Positions 1 through 10,379 are shown, counted from the stretch's first letter. The stretch is DNA of 64,000 nucleotides from Trichomonas vaginalis G3 (GCF_026262505.1 NC_067206.1:17070641-17134640); one strand, 5' to 3'. Made by a program: numbers and translations. Notes: a model not told the origin generated them from the sequence alone.

Positions 1-476
1 GCTGACAAAACAGAGCTTCAAACATTAAAGACTGAAATACTTCAAACATTATATCCTATAGGCTCTATTTATACGTCAATGAACTCAACAAATCCAGAAA
101 CAGTTTTGGGTTTTGGTATGTGGAAGCAGATTGTAGATAAATTCTTATACTGTGCTAACTCTTCAAAGCAAACAGGAGGTTCGAAGAAAATTAAAGAAGC
201 AAACCTTCCACCGCACACTCATACAGGAACTACAAACACAACAGGTAGTCATTCACATTCAATAACAAAAAGAGGTTATACAAATCTTGCAGCAGGTTCG
301 GATAGACAGGAATGAATAGATATGATATTTCAAGTGACCCAGTAGATTCAAGCGCAGGTATTTTCTGTGGAACCACAGGAAATCATTCACACACTTTCAC
401 AACAAATCCAACAGGCTCGGGTGCAGATTATATGCCACCATTTGTGACTATATTCGCATGGTACCGCGTTCAATGA
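1..476 (+). pseudogene. Phage tail-collar-like protein, C-terminal part (Polinton A)
   Basis: The reading frame is open from the first base, so the gene begins outside the window. It shows YPIGSIYTSMNSTNP followed by GFGMWKQIVDKFLY. This is the usual pattern of the C-terminal collar or receptor-binding module of bacteriophage tail fibres (YPVGSIY..., W..I.DRFL). Next come the His/Thr-rich PPHTHTG and GSHSHS stretches, and the stretch near 440-476 ends in MPPFVTIFAWYR, like the closing strand of those modules. In phages this domain binds the host surface, so an attachment role on a Polinton particle is an inference. It lies just upstream of the integrase on the same strand. As part of a fossil it looks broken, about once. 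Confidence 0.65.
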
Positions 477-516
477 ACGCGCTTGAGCCTTGAATAAAAT
501 CTTTAACTTTACATAA

Positions 517-1577
517 ATGAGCTTGAAAGAAGTATTCGAACAACATCCATGGAGGTCATTTAAGAAGTTCAATGAAGCTGCAAAGAGTTGGGGATTTACT
601 AACAGAGCTGAAGTGAAAAGGTTCTTTGACAAAAATGTTGTACATCAAACAAAAATAAACCCTTACGACTACTTTTTACCAATTTACTCCAACACTCCTG
701 ACGCATACCAATTTGACACTCTCATTCAAAGCAGAAAAGGAGGACATAACCCATTCCTCATCTTCATTAATGTTAACACTCGCAAAGCATATGCATATCC
801 AATGAGGAATAAAGGAACTCGTGAAGTGTTAAGAGTTTTACAAAAGTTTGTAGCAGAACATAGCCCAAGTACTTTAACATCAGACCAAGACAGTGCATAC
901 CTCAGCAATGAAATCACAGATTTTCTCATTAAGCATAACATAACTCACTACACTACTGAAGACCATAACCATAACATACTCGGCATCATAAACCGCTTCA
1001 TAAGAACGCTCAGAGATTTAAACCAAGAGCGAGACTTTACCGAAGAAACAATGAAACATTTTCTCGAAGTATATAATTCCTCAACACATTCTACAACAGG
1101 ACATACACCAAATTCAATGACACAACAACAAGAAGAAAAGTATATACAAAAGAAAGAAACGAAGCCAAACACAAAATATCAGAAATTCAACACAATTTAC
1201 CCTCATTCCTGGTACAAAAGTTCGTGTAGTTCTTGACGACAAACCGTTGACAAAGAAACGTTTAAGGTTAAGTAGAAACTATTATATCGTAGACTCTACG
1301 CAAGGTAATGGATATTATAAAAGCTGCTGACGACTCTATTGCGTTTTACCCTCGTCACAAATTAGTTGAAAGTAGTAATGGCAAACTTGCTGAAACCATT
1401 GACGAAGCAAAGCGAAGAGTGGTTATTGAAATACTTGGCTACAACATAAACGATGACACTTATAAAGTAAGATATGAAGGAGGCGTTGAAGATGTTATAC
1501 CATCTAAGAACTTGAGAGAGTCAAAGTCAACACATCTGGGACCATTAGAGCGGGAGTACTGGAAAAGACAAAAATAA
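517..1577 (+). pseudogene. Retroviral-type integrase of Polinton A, with chromo-like C-terminus
   Basis: The core resembles the rve integrase fold of Polintons: a YQFDTLIQ strand at about residue 67, then a FLIFINVNTRKAYAYPM strand pair, then TSDQDSAYLSNEI, then a helix of the INRFIRTLRDL type. The last about 90 residues contain YKVRYEGGVEDVIPSKNL, which looks like a small chromo/SH3-like barrel often attached to such integrases. In the family this enzyme joins the element ends to target DNA in the nucleus. It lies between the tail-collar-like gene and the inverted-repeat cassette. It looks broken, about once. Confidence 0.85.
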
Positions 1578-1706
1578 GCCAGAAAGAATAAGAAAATTCT
1601 TCTAAACTTTTTCATTAGATGTAAATCAGACATGAATGAGAACAGTCATGATATCATTAATGGTACCATTTATTTTTGTCATAAATTTACACCAAAAATA
1701 TATTTT

Positions 1707-1770
1707 AGGTGAAGAGGTGAGATCTCACCCGTTTTTTCACCTAATTTTTCACAAGCGTTTTACATGAATT
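1707..1770 (+). repeat. Left arm of iteron-rich inverted repeat flanking the 1846-2811 gene
   Basis: This arm contains a perfect GGTGAGATCTCACC palindrome and several GGTGAAAAA-type words, read as TTTTTCACC here. It continues to AAGCGTTTTACATGAATT. The same sequence returns inverted at 2790-2866. A closely related block sits in both Polinton terminal repeats near 14475-14525 and 19025-19080, so it is an element-wide signal. A binding site or replication/recombination signal is an inference. Confidence 0.85.
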
Positions 1771-1794
1771 TTCATGAATTTCCTTAAGATAGAA

Positions 1795-1845
1795 AAAATA
1801 AAGTTAGTTTTATTTTTATTTATTTTTTTATTTTGTATAAAAGAT
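1795..1845 (+). promoter_or_regulatory. Shared leader/promoter block upstream of the 1846 gene
   Basis: An AT-rich block with AATAAAGTTAGTTTTATTTT and ending TTTTGTAT just before the ATG is repeated almost exactly at 3581-3638. Its last part (TTTTGTATGTAAAGACAGTA) also precedes the ATG at 2938. Conservation right up to three start codons in unrelated genes suggests a common promoter and 5' leader. It can be translated as a hydrophobic N-terminus, but that is best explained as untranslated leader. Confidence 0.6.
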
Positions 1846-2811
1846 ATGATTTCAACAATCGGCACAACAACAATTCAAGCCACGAACGGCGGGACTCTGT
1901 CCACAACTACAGCACCAAACTCGTTAGTCATGAATCCTACGTCAATGTTAGTAGAAATGAAAAGCTTCATTCCTTCTTCATTTACTTTCGAAACAGAAAT
2001 CCAGAAGATAAAGCAAGAACTTTTAACAAGTAATTTAGACTGTAGTGCGAAAGATGAAACAAATGAACAGTATCTTTATGAAATGGAGGACCTCATCGAC
2101 CATTTGCCTAAACTACCTGAAATTCAGCAGCAAAAACTAACTATTCCTGAATTCGACGAAATTGAAGTCAAAGCAACTGACTCAGTAGAAATTAAGAAAT
2201 TCATACGTAAAGTAAATTATGAATTCCTTGGTTTTCATTGCAACCATAAAGTTATGGACAAAGATTGCGACATGGTTTATAAAAATATTTCTGACCTTTA
2301 CAAATCCGAAGAATTTAAGACATACAATAACTTTGTTTCATTAGTTGCAAAATGTGTATGGCAGATAAGAGATAAAGATAGAAGAGGTAAAGTATGGACT
2401 GAACAAATAAGACCCGCTATGTTTGAGATGAAGAGAGCAATTGACGCTTTAGTTATTTTAGCTGGTAATGTTTCAATGTATAACGCAAAAACGATGCCGC
2501 AATGTTCAAAATGTAAAGCAGCAATAAGAAAATATAACTACTCAGTCAAAGAGATAGAAAGAATGCGAAACGACTATGTAGACTTAAAGAAAGAAGCAGA
2601 AAAGCCAGCAGAAGATAAAATGGATATGTTGACATTTCTTAATAAAAACTATCCAACAGCAGAAGATTTCCTTCTGTCTGACGTCAAGAAGAAGTATAAA
2701 GAAACTTTCGGCATTGTTAAAACTTTTGATGTACTAAAAGAAGAAATAGAAGCTACGAAATTGTTTAGGATTTCAAATATACATCGTACAATTCATGTAA
2801 AACGCTTGTGA
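1846..2811 (+). CDS. Unrecognised Polinton protein in an inverted-repeat cassette
   Basis: This is a protein of about 321 residues. I chose the ATG at 1846 because the sequence before it is the leader block shared with two other genes. The N-terminus is Thr/Ser-rich and low-complexity (TTTIQATNGG, TLSTTTAPNS). The rest is charged and probably helical, with a CSKCKAAIRKYN motif (Cys-X2-Cys) near residue 225 followed by a coiled-coil-like Glu/Lys/Arg stretch. The last codons lie in the right inverted-repeat arm, so the gene fills the space between the arms exactly. I do not recognise the family. Its position as a self-contained cassette suggests an exchangeable accessory gene. The reading frame looks whole. 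Confidence 0.6.
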   Translation: MISTIGTTTIQATNGGTLSTTTAPNSLVMNPTSMLVEMKSFIPSSFTFETEIQKIKQELLTSNLDCSAKDETNEQYLYEMEDLIDHLPKLPEIQQQKLTIPEFDEIEVKATDSVEIKKFIRKVNYEFLGFHCNHKVMDKDCDMVYKNISDLYKSEEFKTYNNFVSLVAKCVWQIRDKDRRGKVWTEQIRPAMFEMKRAIDALVILAGNVSMYNAKTMPQCSKCKAAIRKYNYSVKEIERMRNDYVDLKKEAEKPAEDKMDMLTFLNKNYPTAEDFLLSDVKKKYKETFGIVKTFDVLKEEIEATKLFRISNIHRTIHVKRL

Positions 2812-2866
2812 AAAATTAGGTGAAAAAACAGGTGAAAAAACGGGTGAGATCTCACCTCTTCACCTC
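2790..2866 (-). repeat. Right arm of iteron-rich inverted repeat
   Basis: Reverse complement of the 1707-1770 arm, again centred on GGTGAGATCTCACC. It has one extra GGTGAAAAAAC unit, so the number of GGTGAAAA words differs between arms while the palindrome is unchanged. Confidence 0.85.
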
Positions 2867-2937
2867 AACATTATTTTTATTGAATTCAGCACAAAAATAA
2901 ATGAATTTCATTAGTTATTTTGTATGTAAAGACAGTA

Positions 2938-3549
2938 ATGTCAAACATTGAGTTTGAAACAGTTAGAAAGATAGACAATGACACCAAAGTGGTTAGAATA
3001 GGTGATTTAAACGTAAGATACTCAAAGAAATACAATAAATATTCTTTGTCAGACATTATATCTCCATCTGGAAAGAAAACAAACGACTGGGTTAGAAATG
3101 CTTCAACTCAGAAAATTTTGACAAGAAATCCTGAGCTTATGATATCAGTAGCATTTCATGGAACAAGAGCATATCTTATAGACAAAAGTCTTATACCAAT
3201 AGTTTTGTTATGGTTAGACCCAGTTGTTGGATATAACTTCATAACATATGGTTCATTCGATACGGAACGTTGCAGTGAAGGCTTACTTTACATCGTTCAG
3301 AAACCGAAGGACTTCAACACAAAAAGATATAAGATAGGAAGGACATATAATATAACTCAAAGATATGACAGTACAGTCAATAGAGTCAAGGTTGTGTTTG
3401 TTAATGATATGAGAGCTGCTGAAACAGAACTGCTTGAAGTTTTTGAGAAAATGTATGGTGCTCCCACGAAAGGTAAAGAAACGTTTGAAGTAGATGAGAT
3501 AGATAAAGCTATAAAATTATTTGACGAAGTTGCTGAAAAATACATGTAA
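2938..3549 (+). CDS. KilA-N protein with C-terminal GIY-YIG (T5orf172-like) nuclease domain
   Basis: About 203 residues, started at the ATG that follows the shared leader. The N-terminal half has KilA-N features: YSLSDIISPSGKKTNDWVRN, then a Ser/Thr-Lys helix, then LIDKSLIPIVLLWLDPVV. The C-terminal half begins GLLYIVQ and continues RYKIGRTYNITQRYDS, with a later Glu-containing helix AAETELLEVF and KGKETFEV. This is the order seen in T5orf172/MUG113 GIY-YIG domains of large DNA viruses and phages. KilA-N binds DNA and the nuclease half may nick it, possibly as a regulator or selfish nuclease. It sits between the inverted-repeat cassette and a second KilA-N gene. It looks whole. Confidence 0.75.
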   Translation: MSNIEFETVRKIDNDTKVVRIGDLNVRYSKKYNKYSLSDIISPSGKKTNDWVRNASTQKILTRNPELMISVAFHGTRAYLIDKSLIPIVLLWLDPVVGYNFITYGSFDTERCSEGLLYIVQKPKDFNTKRYKIGRTYNITQRYDSTVNRVKVVFVNDMRAAETELLEVFEKMYGAPTKGKETFEVDEIDKAIKLFDEVAEKYM

Positions 3550-3580
3550 AGCGTTTATTTTTGGTCTTTTGTGAAAGTCA

Positions 3581-3638
3581 GAAAATAAAGTTAGTTTTAT
3601 TTTTATTTATTTTTTTTATTTTGTATGTAAAGACAGTA
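3581..3638 (+). promoter_or_regulatory. Second copy of the shared leader block
   Basis: Nearly identical to 1795-1845, ending TATGTAAAGACAGTA directly before ATG at 3639. It fixes the probable start of the KilA-N gene that follows and suggests that the three neighbouring genes are controlled alike. Confidence 0.6.
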
Positions 3639-4466
3639 ATGACAACATTAGAGAACACAACAACAGTTATAGTCCATGAAGCTATAAATGAAGAATACGA
3701 GTACATACAATATAACAAACAGTTACGTCTCATTCGTTCAGTCAAAGATGACATGTACCAAATGCAAAGTATAATGAATGCTCTTCGTTCTACAAAGCAA
3801 GCATATCATTGGTTTTGAAAACCAACAACAAAAGAACTTTTAGAAGAATTTCCTCATATGATTGCTTCCCTCGGAAAACCGAGAGAAGAGATTCCGTACG
3901 AAAATCGCAAGAATTTGGCTCCTGGTTTGAAAGGATATTATGTTCATAGACTTTTAGTAAACGCTGTAGCAATGTGGGCTTCACCTCGTTATGCTTGTTA
4001 TATTTTCATGATGTTAGATGAACTATATAAAGCAGAACGTGGAGAGATGGAAAAGAAACTTCAAGCAAAAGATGAAGTCATTGAAGCAAAAGACAAAAGC
4101 ATTCAGAAAAGAATACCACGTTCAGTACCAAAAGGAAAGGAAAAGAGTTATAAGTATATGATATATACTAAAGAGTTGGAGAAAGAAGAAGATAAAGATA
4201 TGGTTATGTTGCATTTAGTCAGAAGAAACAACAAGAGCTTTTATGACTTAGCTAAAATATATAAATCTGACAGAAACTGGTTCTATCGTGAAAACTTACC
4301 GATTTCAATGACACCGAATGAGCAAATAAAGGAAATTGTCAAAAATACTCTTCCTCAAACACACTATGACATCAAAGGTTGCACAATACTTACATTCAAA
4401 GAAGACTTAACATTACTGAAGGAAAAAATAACAGAATATTTCGATAACTTCAAAGAGGAAGAATAA
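3639..4466 (+). pseudogene. KilA-N/BRO-like DNA-binding protein (Polinton A)
   Basis: After an N-terminal helical part, the segment APGLKGYYVHRLLVNAVAMW followed by ASPRYACYIFMMLDELY is the C-terminal half of a KilA-N domain (compare the viral pattern WVHPLLA..LA.WLSP.F). A Lys/Glu linker follows, then a C-terminal domain with SYKYMIYTKELEKEEDKDMV and FYDLAKIYKSDRNWFYRENL. That arrangement resembles virus proteins with KilA-N followed by a separate C-terminal domain. The likely role is DNA binding or regulation of element genes. It is downstream of the KilA-N/GIY-YIG gene with the same leader. It looks broken, about once. Confidence 0.7.
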
Positions 4467-4520
4467 AAAAATCTAAGCTAATTTTATTTTTTTATAAAAT
4501 TTTATCTCATATGAAAGAAC

Positions 4521-4736
4521 ATGAATTTAGAATATTCGGAACTCATGACAGAAGAAGAGAACGAACAACATGTAAAAGATTATGCAAAATTTCTGAAGAC
4601 ATACAAAGCATTTAAACAATATCTAAATGCTTCTAAAGATTATGCAAAATTTCTGAAGGTATATAAAGCTTATGAAAAAGCGTATGAAAAGTTTATACAT
4701 TGGGGAATTGTTGTAAAATATCGATATGAAGACTAA
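4521..4736 (+). CDS. Small charged protein with internal duplication
   Basis: 71 residues with two copies of a KDYAKFLK(T/V)YKA motif, at about residues 19-31 and 39-52, so the gene contains a short in-frame tandem duplication. The composition is Lys/Glu/Tyr-rich and probably helical. No family is recognised. It lies between the KilA-N gene and a convergent minus-strand gene, and is probably part of the Polinton accessory set. Confidence 0.45.
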   Translation: MNLEYSELMTEEENEQHVKDYAKFLKTYKAFKQYLNASKDYAKFLKVYKAYEKAYEKFIHWGIVVKYRYED

Positions 4737-4754
4737 CCAAAAATATATTTTTGC

Positions 4755-5117
4755 TTAAATAGCTTCAGGGTCTATTTCTTCAACCATTTCACTTCCTTCG
4801 TCAATGTCAATAGAAGCTTCTTCAACCTTTGGTAAGAATTTCTGTATAACATCTTTGTTCGTTATTGTCTTCAGAGATGAAGGATAATATTTCACAGATG
4901 TTTCACCCTTCTTATATTCTTTCTGTTCAGAAAGATTTAAAGCAATACTGAAGAAGTCAATATTAGAGTTCTTTATAACAATATAATGAGTATCTTTGAC
5001 ATTCACGAAGAAACTCTTTTGTTTCAAAACTACTGCTAACTCTTGTGAAGTATAACGTTTGCGGTCAATGACGATAGCTAATGGTCTGACATACTGACCA
5101 AACTTAGATTCTTTCAC
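4755..5117 (-). CDS. Unrecognised Polinton protein next to the mariner insertion
   Basis: At least 120 residues, with the segments QYVRPLAIVIDRKRYTSQEL and SFFVNVKDTHYIVIKNS and an acidic C-terminal tail. Coding-like sequence continues upstream of the first in-window Met to about 5215, where the mariner begins, so the mariner probably cut off the 5' end of this gene. It is convergent with 4521-4736. The function is unknown. Confidence 0.45.
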   Translation of the reverse strand: MKESKFGQYVRPLAIVIDRKRYTSQELAVVLKQKSFFVNVKDTHYIVIKNSNIDFFSIALNLSEQKEYKKGETSVKYYPSSLKTITNKDVIQKFLPKVEEASIDIDEGSEMVEEIDPEAI

Positions 5118-5217
5118 AAACTTCTTGTTAAAGATAACATTAACATTTGAAGCATTATTGAACTCATTCTTGATGGCAGTAGCGAGATATCGTTGTTCCA
5201 GAGCCGATGTTGAAATA

Positions 5218-6521
5218 TAGGGTGTCCAAAGGTGCGTTTAGCACAGCGCTCTATATGAGACTATTAAAGGAGATATATGCTGATTATAAATATATAATAA
5301 AAAATATGAATATATGTATATGATGAGTATGTTGTATTTTGGCGCCATGCCGGGATATAAAATGAATTTTGAGACAAGAGGCGGTTTCGCGGAAAATTTT
5401 GGCGGGATTTTTTTCATTTTTTTAATGAATCATAAAGAAAACATCCTCGCTCTTGCAAAAAAATGCAAAGACTGTAAAAAAATCTACGAGACATTGGTAA
5501 AATGCTTCGGTATGGATGCTCCTAGCTATTCCACTGTAACGTATCATGTTAGGATGTATCACTTCATGAACAAAAAGGCGCCCATCATAAAAATTGACAA
5601 AAATCGCCGGATCAAAGAAAAATCAAAGCAATTCTTCAAGCGCTAGATGAAGACCCAAGAGCATCACTCAGAAGGATAGAGGAGATGACAAAGATACACG
5701 TACAACAGTCAGTTATTATCTGCACAATTATTTGAACTACAAACTAGCGTATACACGTTGGGTTCCGCACAACCTTAATTCAGTTCAAAAAAAATCTAGA
5801 GTCCAATCTTCGAAAGAGCTCCTCTCTATATTGCGTGCGTATCAATCCAAGAAGTTTCGCTTTTTAGTAACAGGGGACGAGTCCTTGGTTTCAATATGCA
5901 ACAGAAGCCAAAATCATGTGGATCCCGAAGGATGAAAAATCCGCAAACATTCCGAAGAAAAAATTGACACACCAATGATGATGTTGTCGGTTTTTTGGGG
6001 CGTGAATGGCATCATCGCAATTGATATTCTTTAAAAACCTAATACGATGAATGCTCAGTATCTAATTGACAATGTTCTTACTCAAATTATCAATTCTGAT
6101 GAGTTTGAGAATCCAAACAACAAAAACAAAAGTTTGCAATTCATTTTGATAATTCAAGAGTTCACAAAAGTCATAAGGTAATGAATTACTTGGTGGAAAA
6201 CAATGTCAAAGTTGTTCCAAACCCAATTTATTCACCTGATATTGCACTCTCTGACTTTTATTTATTCGGCACGCTAAAAAAGAGAGCTGAAGGACGCGAA
6301 TTCGCGAGTCCAGATGATCTTGAAAATTTTGTAAGAGAGCAATTTGAGCAATTTTCTCATGATGATTTAAAGCGTGTCTTTCAAGCCTGGATCGATCGCT
6401 GCGAACGCGTGATTGAATCCAATGGTGATTATATTTAAATAAACTTTATATATATGTAACTTGTTTATTTCTATTCGCAGTATTCAGGTTTGTGCTAAAC
6501 ACACCTTTGGACACCCTATAT
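5218..6521 (+). mobile_element. Tvmar1-like mariner inserted in Polinton A
   Basis: The ends are inverted repeats: GGGTGTCCAAAGGTGCGTTT at the left, and the reverse complement of a nearly identical sequence (ACACCTTTGGACACCC) at the right. TATA at both edges is consistent with TA target duplication. The length of about 1.3 kb matches the single mariner family known from Trichomonas vaginalis. It sits between the minus-strand gene at 4755 and the start of the polymerase gene at 6599. It entered after the Polinton was in place. Confidence 0.9.
5314..6438 (+). pseudogene. Mariner transposase (DD34D), degenerate
   Basis: The N-terminal HTH part reads KENILALAKKCKDCKKIYET. The catalytic core is visible in pieces: FLVTGDES (first Asp, about 5875) and NPIYSPDIALSDFYLFGTL (last Asp region, about 6233-6275). 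The C-terminus FQAWIDRCERVIESNGDY is typical of mariners. The pieces lie in different frames (5314-5646, 5732-5935, 6181-6438), so at least three disruptions have accumulated and this copy cannot make transposase. A likely native start is the ATG at about 5424 rather than 5314. Confidence 0.85.
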
Positions 6522-6598
6522 TAAATTATTTTGAAAAATAACTTAAAAAAATCTAATCTAATTTTTTCAAAAAATATTTTTTTTATTTCCTACTAAAG

Positions 6599-9500
6599 AT
6601 GTATCGGAAGTTGTCTAAGTTAGAACACTCGGAAATAAAACAACTTCTTACAGAAGCTAATATAGATGTTGCAAAACATTACGCGACAAACAAAAAAGCA
6701 CTCGCTGACATCCTCAATGACTATAATGGTACAATAAGTTACGATAGAATTCATGAGTTCATAAAGCCGCAACGCGGCGAGGACGAAGTCCATGCAAGAG
6801 CATTTCCTTTAAATGACGTTGCTATTGACTTATATCATAGACGTTCAGTACCTCATGAAGTAAGAAGAGAAATGTTTGACATAACAAATGCGAACGTTGG
6901 TGAAACAAGAAGAAGAGACGACACACTGAAACAACAGAGAAGAGAGATGTTTAAGAGCGCTATAGAACAAGTTCGCAAAGCTAACGATGTCATTCGTTCC
7001 ATTGACGACAAACCAAAAGAAGGTGAGAGATGGTTAAAGAAAGATGAAGAGAATAGGAAGAGAAAAGTGAAGTCAGGCAATAGACTCATTGACTTTAACA
7101 TCGAAGCTTTAGATGAACCAAACAGAGACTACTTACACAAACATTTCGGTAAGGTTTTCATGAGACTCTTAGAGAAAATTAAAATAAACTCACAACAGAG
7201 ATGGATGGTATGTTATAAACTTGGTGGAAAGTATGAATGTTCTACGTTAAACCTCAATAATATTGGAACATTACTACATCAGCTCTTGAAGGAGAACTTT
7301 ATATCAGAGATAGAAGCAAATGCTGCAGGTATTGTTGAAATGCACTATGACTTCTTCTTGACAAACATAAAGAATCTTACCGAAATAAAGATGTATGATT
7401 TAACAGAATATGAAGGCTTAACGATGTCAGATGTAAAGAAAGGCAAACCAAAAAAGAGACCATATAGAGATGAAAGCACACTGACAAATGACCAGAAAGC
7501 CATTTTGGAAGCTCTTAAGCAAACAGGAAACCCAGCACTTATAGAAAGCTTTTGGAAAGATAATGGTGAAAAGAAGTTTTATAAGAAGAGAAGCGGTCAG
7601 TTCTGGAAGTATCTTTGCACATTACCTATAAATCTTGAGCGCTACCAAATCTTCAATGAATTGAACAAAAGAACTGCAGCACTTATGACAGAAGACAATT
7701 GTTTCGTTTATGCTTGCATTCAGGCTGGAGTAGATGGAGAGACTATTGACCACATGAGAGAAGTCATTCGTGTTAGAGACTTTCCTCAAAGTAAAGTACA
7801 AGAAATTTCTGACGCAACAGGTATAGCATTTAATGTTACCATTGGTTATTTCAATGACTCAAGACATAATGAAATAAAGAGATACATACCAAAAGAATGT
7901 GAAACTGTTAGAACTATTGACTTACTTCTTGTTGAAGACCACTACATGCTAAATGAAAGATTACCAATGACAACATATTTCATTCGCAACTATATAGAAA
8001 TTCTCAAAGCTTGTGGTGGAATGAACATTGAGAAACAGATGAAGATTTATACAAAGAGAGAAGATAAATATGTAGTTCGTTATGATAGAACAACACCGTT
8101 ATGGGATGTTATGAAAACATTGTGGGAGTGCAAATATTTCGAACCTATTTCTTATGGAGAACTTTTCACATATACGACTGACTTATATAAACAGAACCTT
8201 GCACCATTTAAAGATTTGACATATGCTCCAAAGTATTGTGTACAACTGAAGAAGAAAGCCGAGTCAAAAGAAGTAAATAAAAATAAGTGCAAGTTCATTC
8301 CTGAGCACGTTTTCTTTGCTGACTTTGAGTGCAGTACCGATGGCTTTCATAAAGCTTTTAACATTTGTTACGACAGTGAAGATGGTTCAGTGAGTGAAAG
8401 CATTTGGGGTCAGAACTGTGCAACAGAATTTTTGGAACGACTTCCTGACAAGAGTTTAATATATTTCCATAACCTCAGTTATGATATAAACTTCATCTTA
8501 AGACACATGACAGAAGTGAAAGGAACTCCCATCATTAAAGGTTCACGAACAATGCAAATAACTGGCTTATATAAAGGAAGGGCAATTATTATAAAAGACC
8601 CTTACACTGTTATAAATAAGAAGCTTAAACTATTTCCTGCTATGTTTAACTTACAAACAGGACCGAAAGAAGTATTTCCTTACAACTACTACAGCAGTAC
8701 TTTGTTAGCAAATGACAACAGAACTGGTGTCATTTCTGAAGCATGTAAGTTTATCCGGGATGCAGATACATTCATGAAAAACATAGATTCCATCAAAGGT
8801 TGCAGAATAGATGAGAACCACTTCGACTTAGAAAAGTATAGCACATTTTATTGCAAACAAGATGTAAGAATTTTAAGAGAAGGTTTTTTAAGTTCCGCAA
8901 TGACATATTGAAAGAATTTTGATTTAAACGTTTATGACTACGTTAGTATTTGTTCTATTGCTAACAAATTGTTTGAGAACAGAGTGTACTTCCCGAATGG
9001 AAATTTATATGACCTCTCAAATAAACCAAGAGAATTTATTTCACGCTGTATTTCAAGGTGGAAGATGTATGCTGTCAGATAACATGAAACAAAAGAGTAA
9101 AGAGAAACTCATTGCTGATTTCGACGCTGTTTCATTATATCCATCAGCTATAGCAAGACTTTATACTTTAGAAGGTATACCGAAAGTATTGAAGAAAGAA
9201 ATGTTAAGCACAGAGTATCTCATGAGACATTTATTCGATGACGACCAAAAGGAACCCATTGGTGAAAAGTTTATGTCTGGCTTCTTTGTTCTCATTAAGA
9301 TAACAGAGATTGGAATACATAGACACTTTCCTTTAATAGTTTGTGACCCTGAACTAAATCCAGAACTTAACGTTCCCAGAAGTTCAAACACTTGCTGTTT
9401 AATGTATGTTGACCATATAACATTACAAGACCTCATAAAATATCAAGGTGTCAAATATGAAGTGTTGCAAGGATACTATTACGATGGAAACAGAGATATT

Positions 9501-10379
9501 AGAATAAGAGATGAAGTAAAGAAGTTGTTTGAGTTAAGGTTAAAGTATAAGAAAGAAGGAAATCCTTTGCAAGAAAATATAAAGCTCATTCTGAACAGTA
9601 TTTATGGCAAAACTATTCTATCTCCTATTGAGTCAAAAATAACCATAGTAAATGACAAAGATGCTATAAGATATGTCATCAGAAACTACAACCATATAGT
9701 GAAGTTCGAAGGTTTGGATGGTTCAGATAAAACTATTTTCAAGCTAACGAAAAGCATTTGCAGACACTTTAACTTCTGTCCACTTGGTGTTAACATTCTG
9801 TCTATGTCGAAGAGAATAATGTGTGAAGTATTCTGTACTGCTGAGGACTTAGGAATGGACATCTTTTATAGCGATACGGACAGTATGCATCTCTACAATG
9901 AAGATATCCCTCGTTTAGCTGAAGAGTTTGAGAAACGTTATGGAAGAGTTCTCATTGGTAAAAACCTTGGTCAATTTCATAGCGACTTTGCAGAAATCAC
10001 AAAAGATAAACAAAGTTTAGCATACAAGTCAATATTTTGTGGAAAGAAGACTTACATAGACTTACTCACGAATGATTTAAATGAAGTTGCATTCCACTGC
10101 AGAATGAAAGGCGTGAAGCAAGATGTTATTGCTTTAACCGCTAATGAAATGTTTCCTGACTCTGTTCAGTGTTTCTATGATGAAGATAAAGGTTTAATGG
10201 TTCCGCAAGGAAAATTTGACAAAGACTCTGAGTTCAGTGTTATGAAGTTATATAAAGCACTTTATGACGGTCAAGAGATTGGATTTGACTTATGTAAGTC
10301 TTCTAGTCCTTGCTTTGAAGAGAAGTTTAACTTCTCAATAACGACTAAAACAAGCTTTATTCGTAAGTTGAAGTTCTGA
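6599..10379 (+). pseudogene. Protein-primed DNA polymerase B (Polinton A)
   Basis: A very large polymerase of the Polinton type. The first about 350 residues are charged and may include the terminal-protein-like part. At about residues 360-470 is a segment with NCFVYACIQAG and later VEDHYMLNE that resembles the Cys/His layout of OTU-like peptidases. The 3'-5' exonuclease motifs follow: FFADFECSTDG (about 575), YFHNLSYDINFIL (about 620) and YCKQDVRIL (about 750). The polymerase motifs are LIADFDAVSLYPS, LILNSIYGKT and FYSDTDSMHLY, then CGKKTYIDLL. It would copy the linear element from a protein primer. It looks broken, about once. Confidence 0.92.

Noticed and set aside
1774-1845. Hydrophobic signal-peptide-like N-terminus (KLVLFLFIFLF) upstream of the 1846 gene
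   Set aside because: The same bases precede unrelated genes as a conserved leader, so the hydrophobic reading is a by-product of T-rich promoter DNA.
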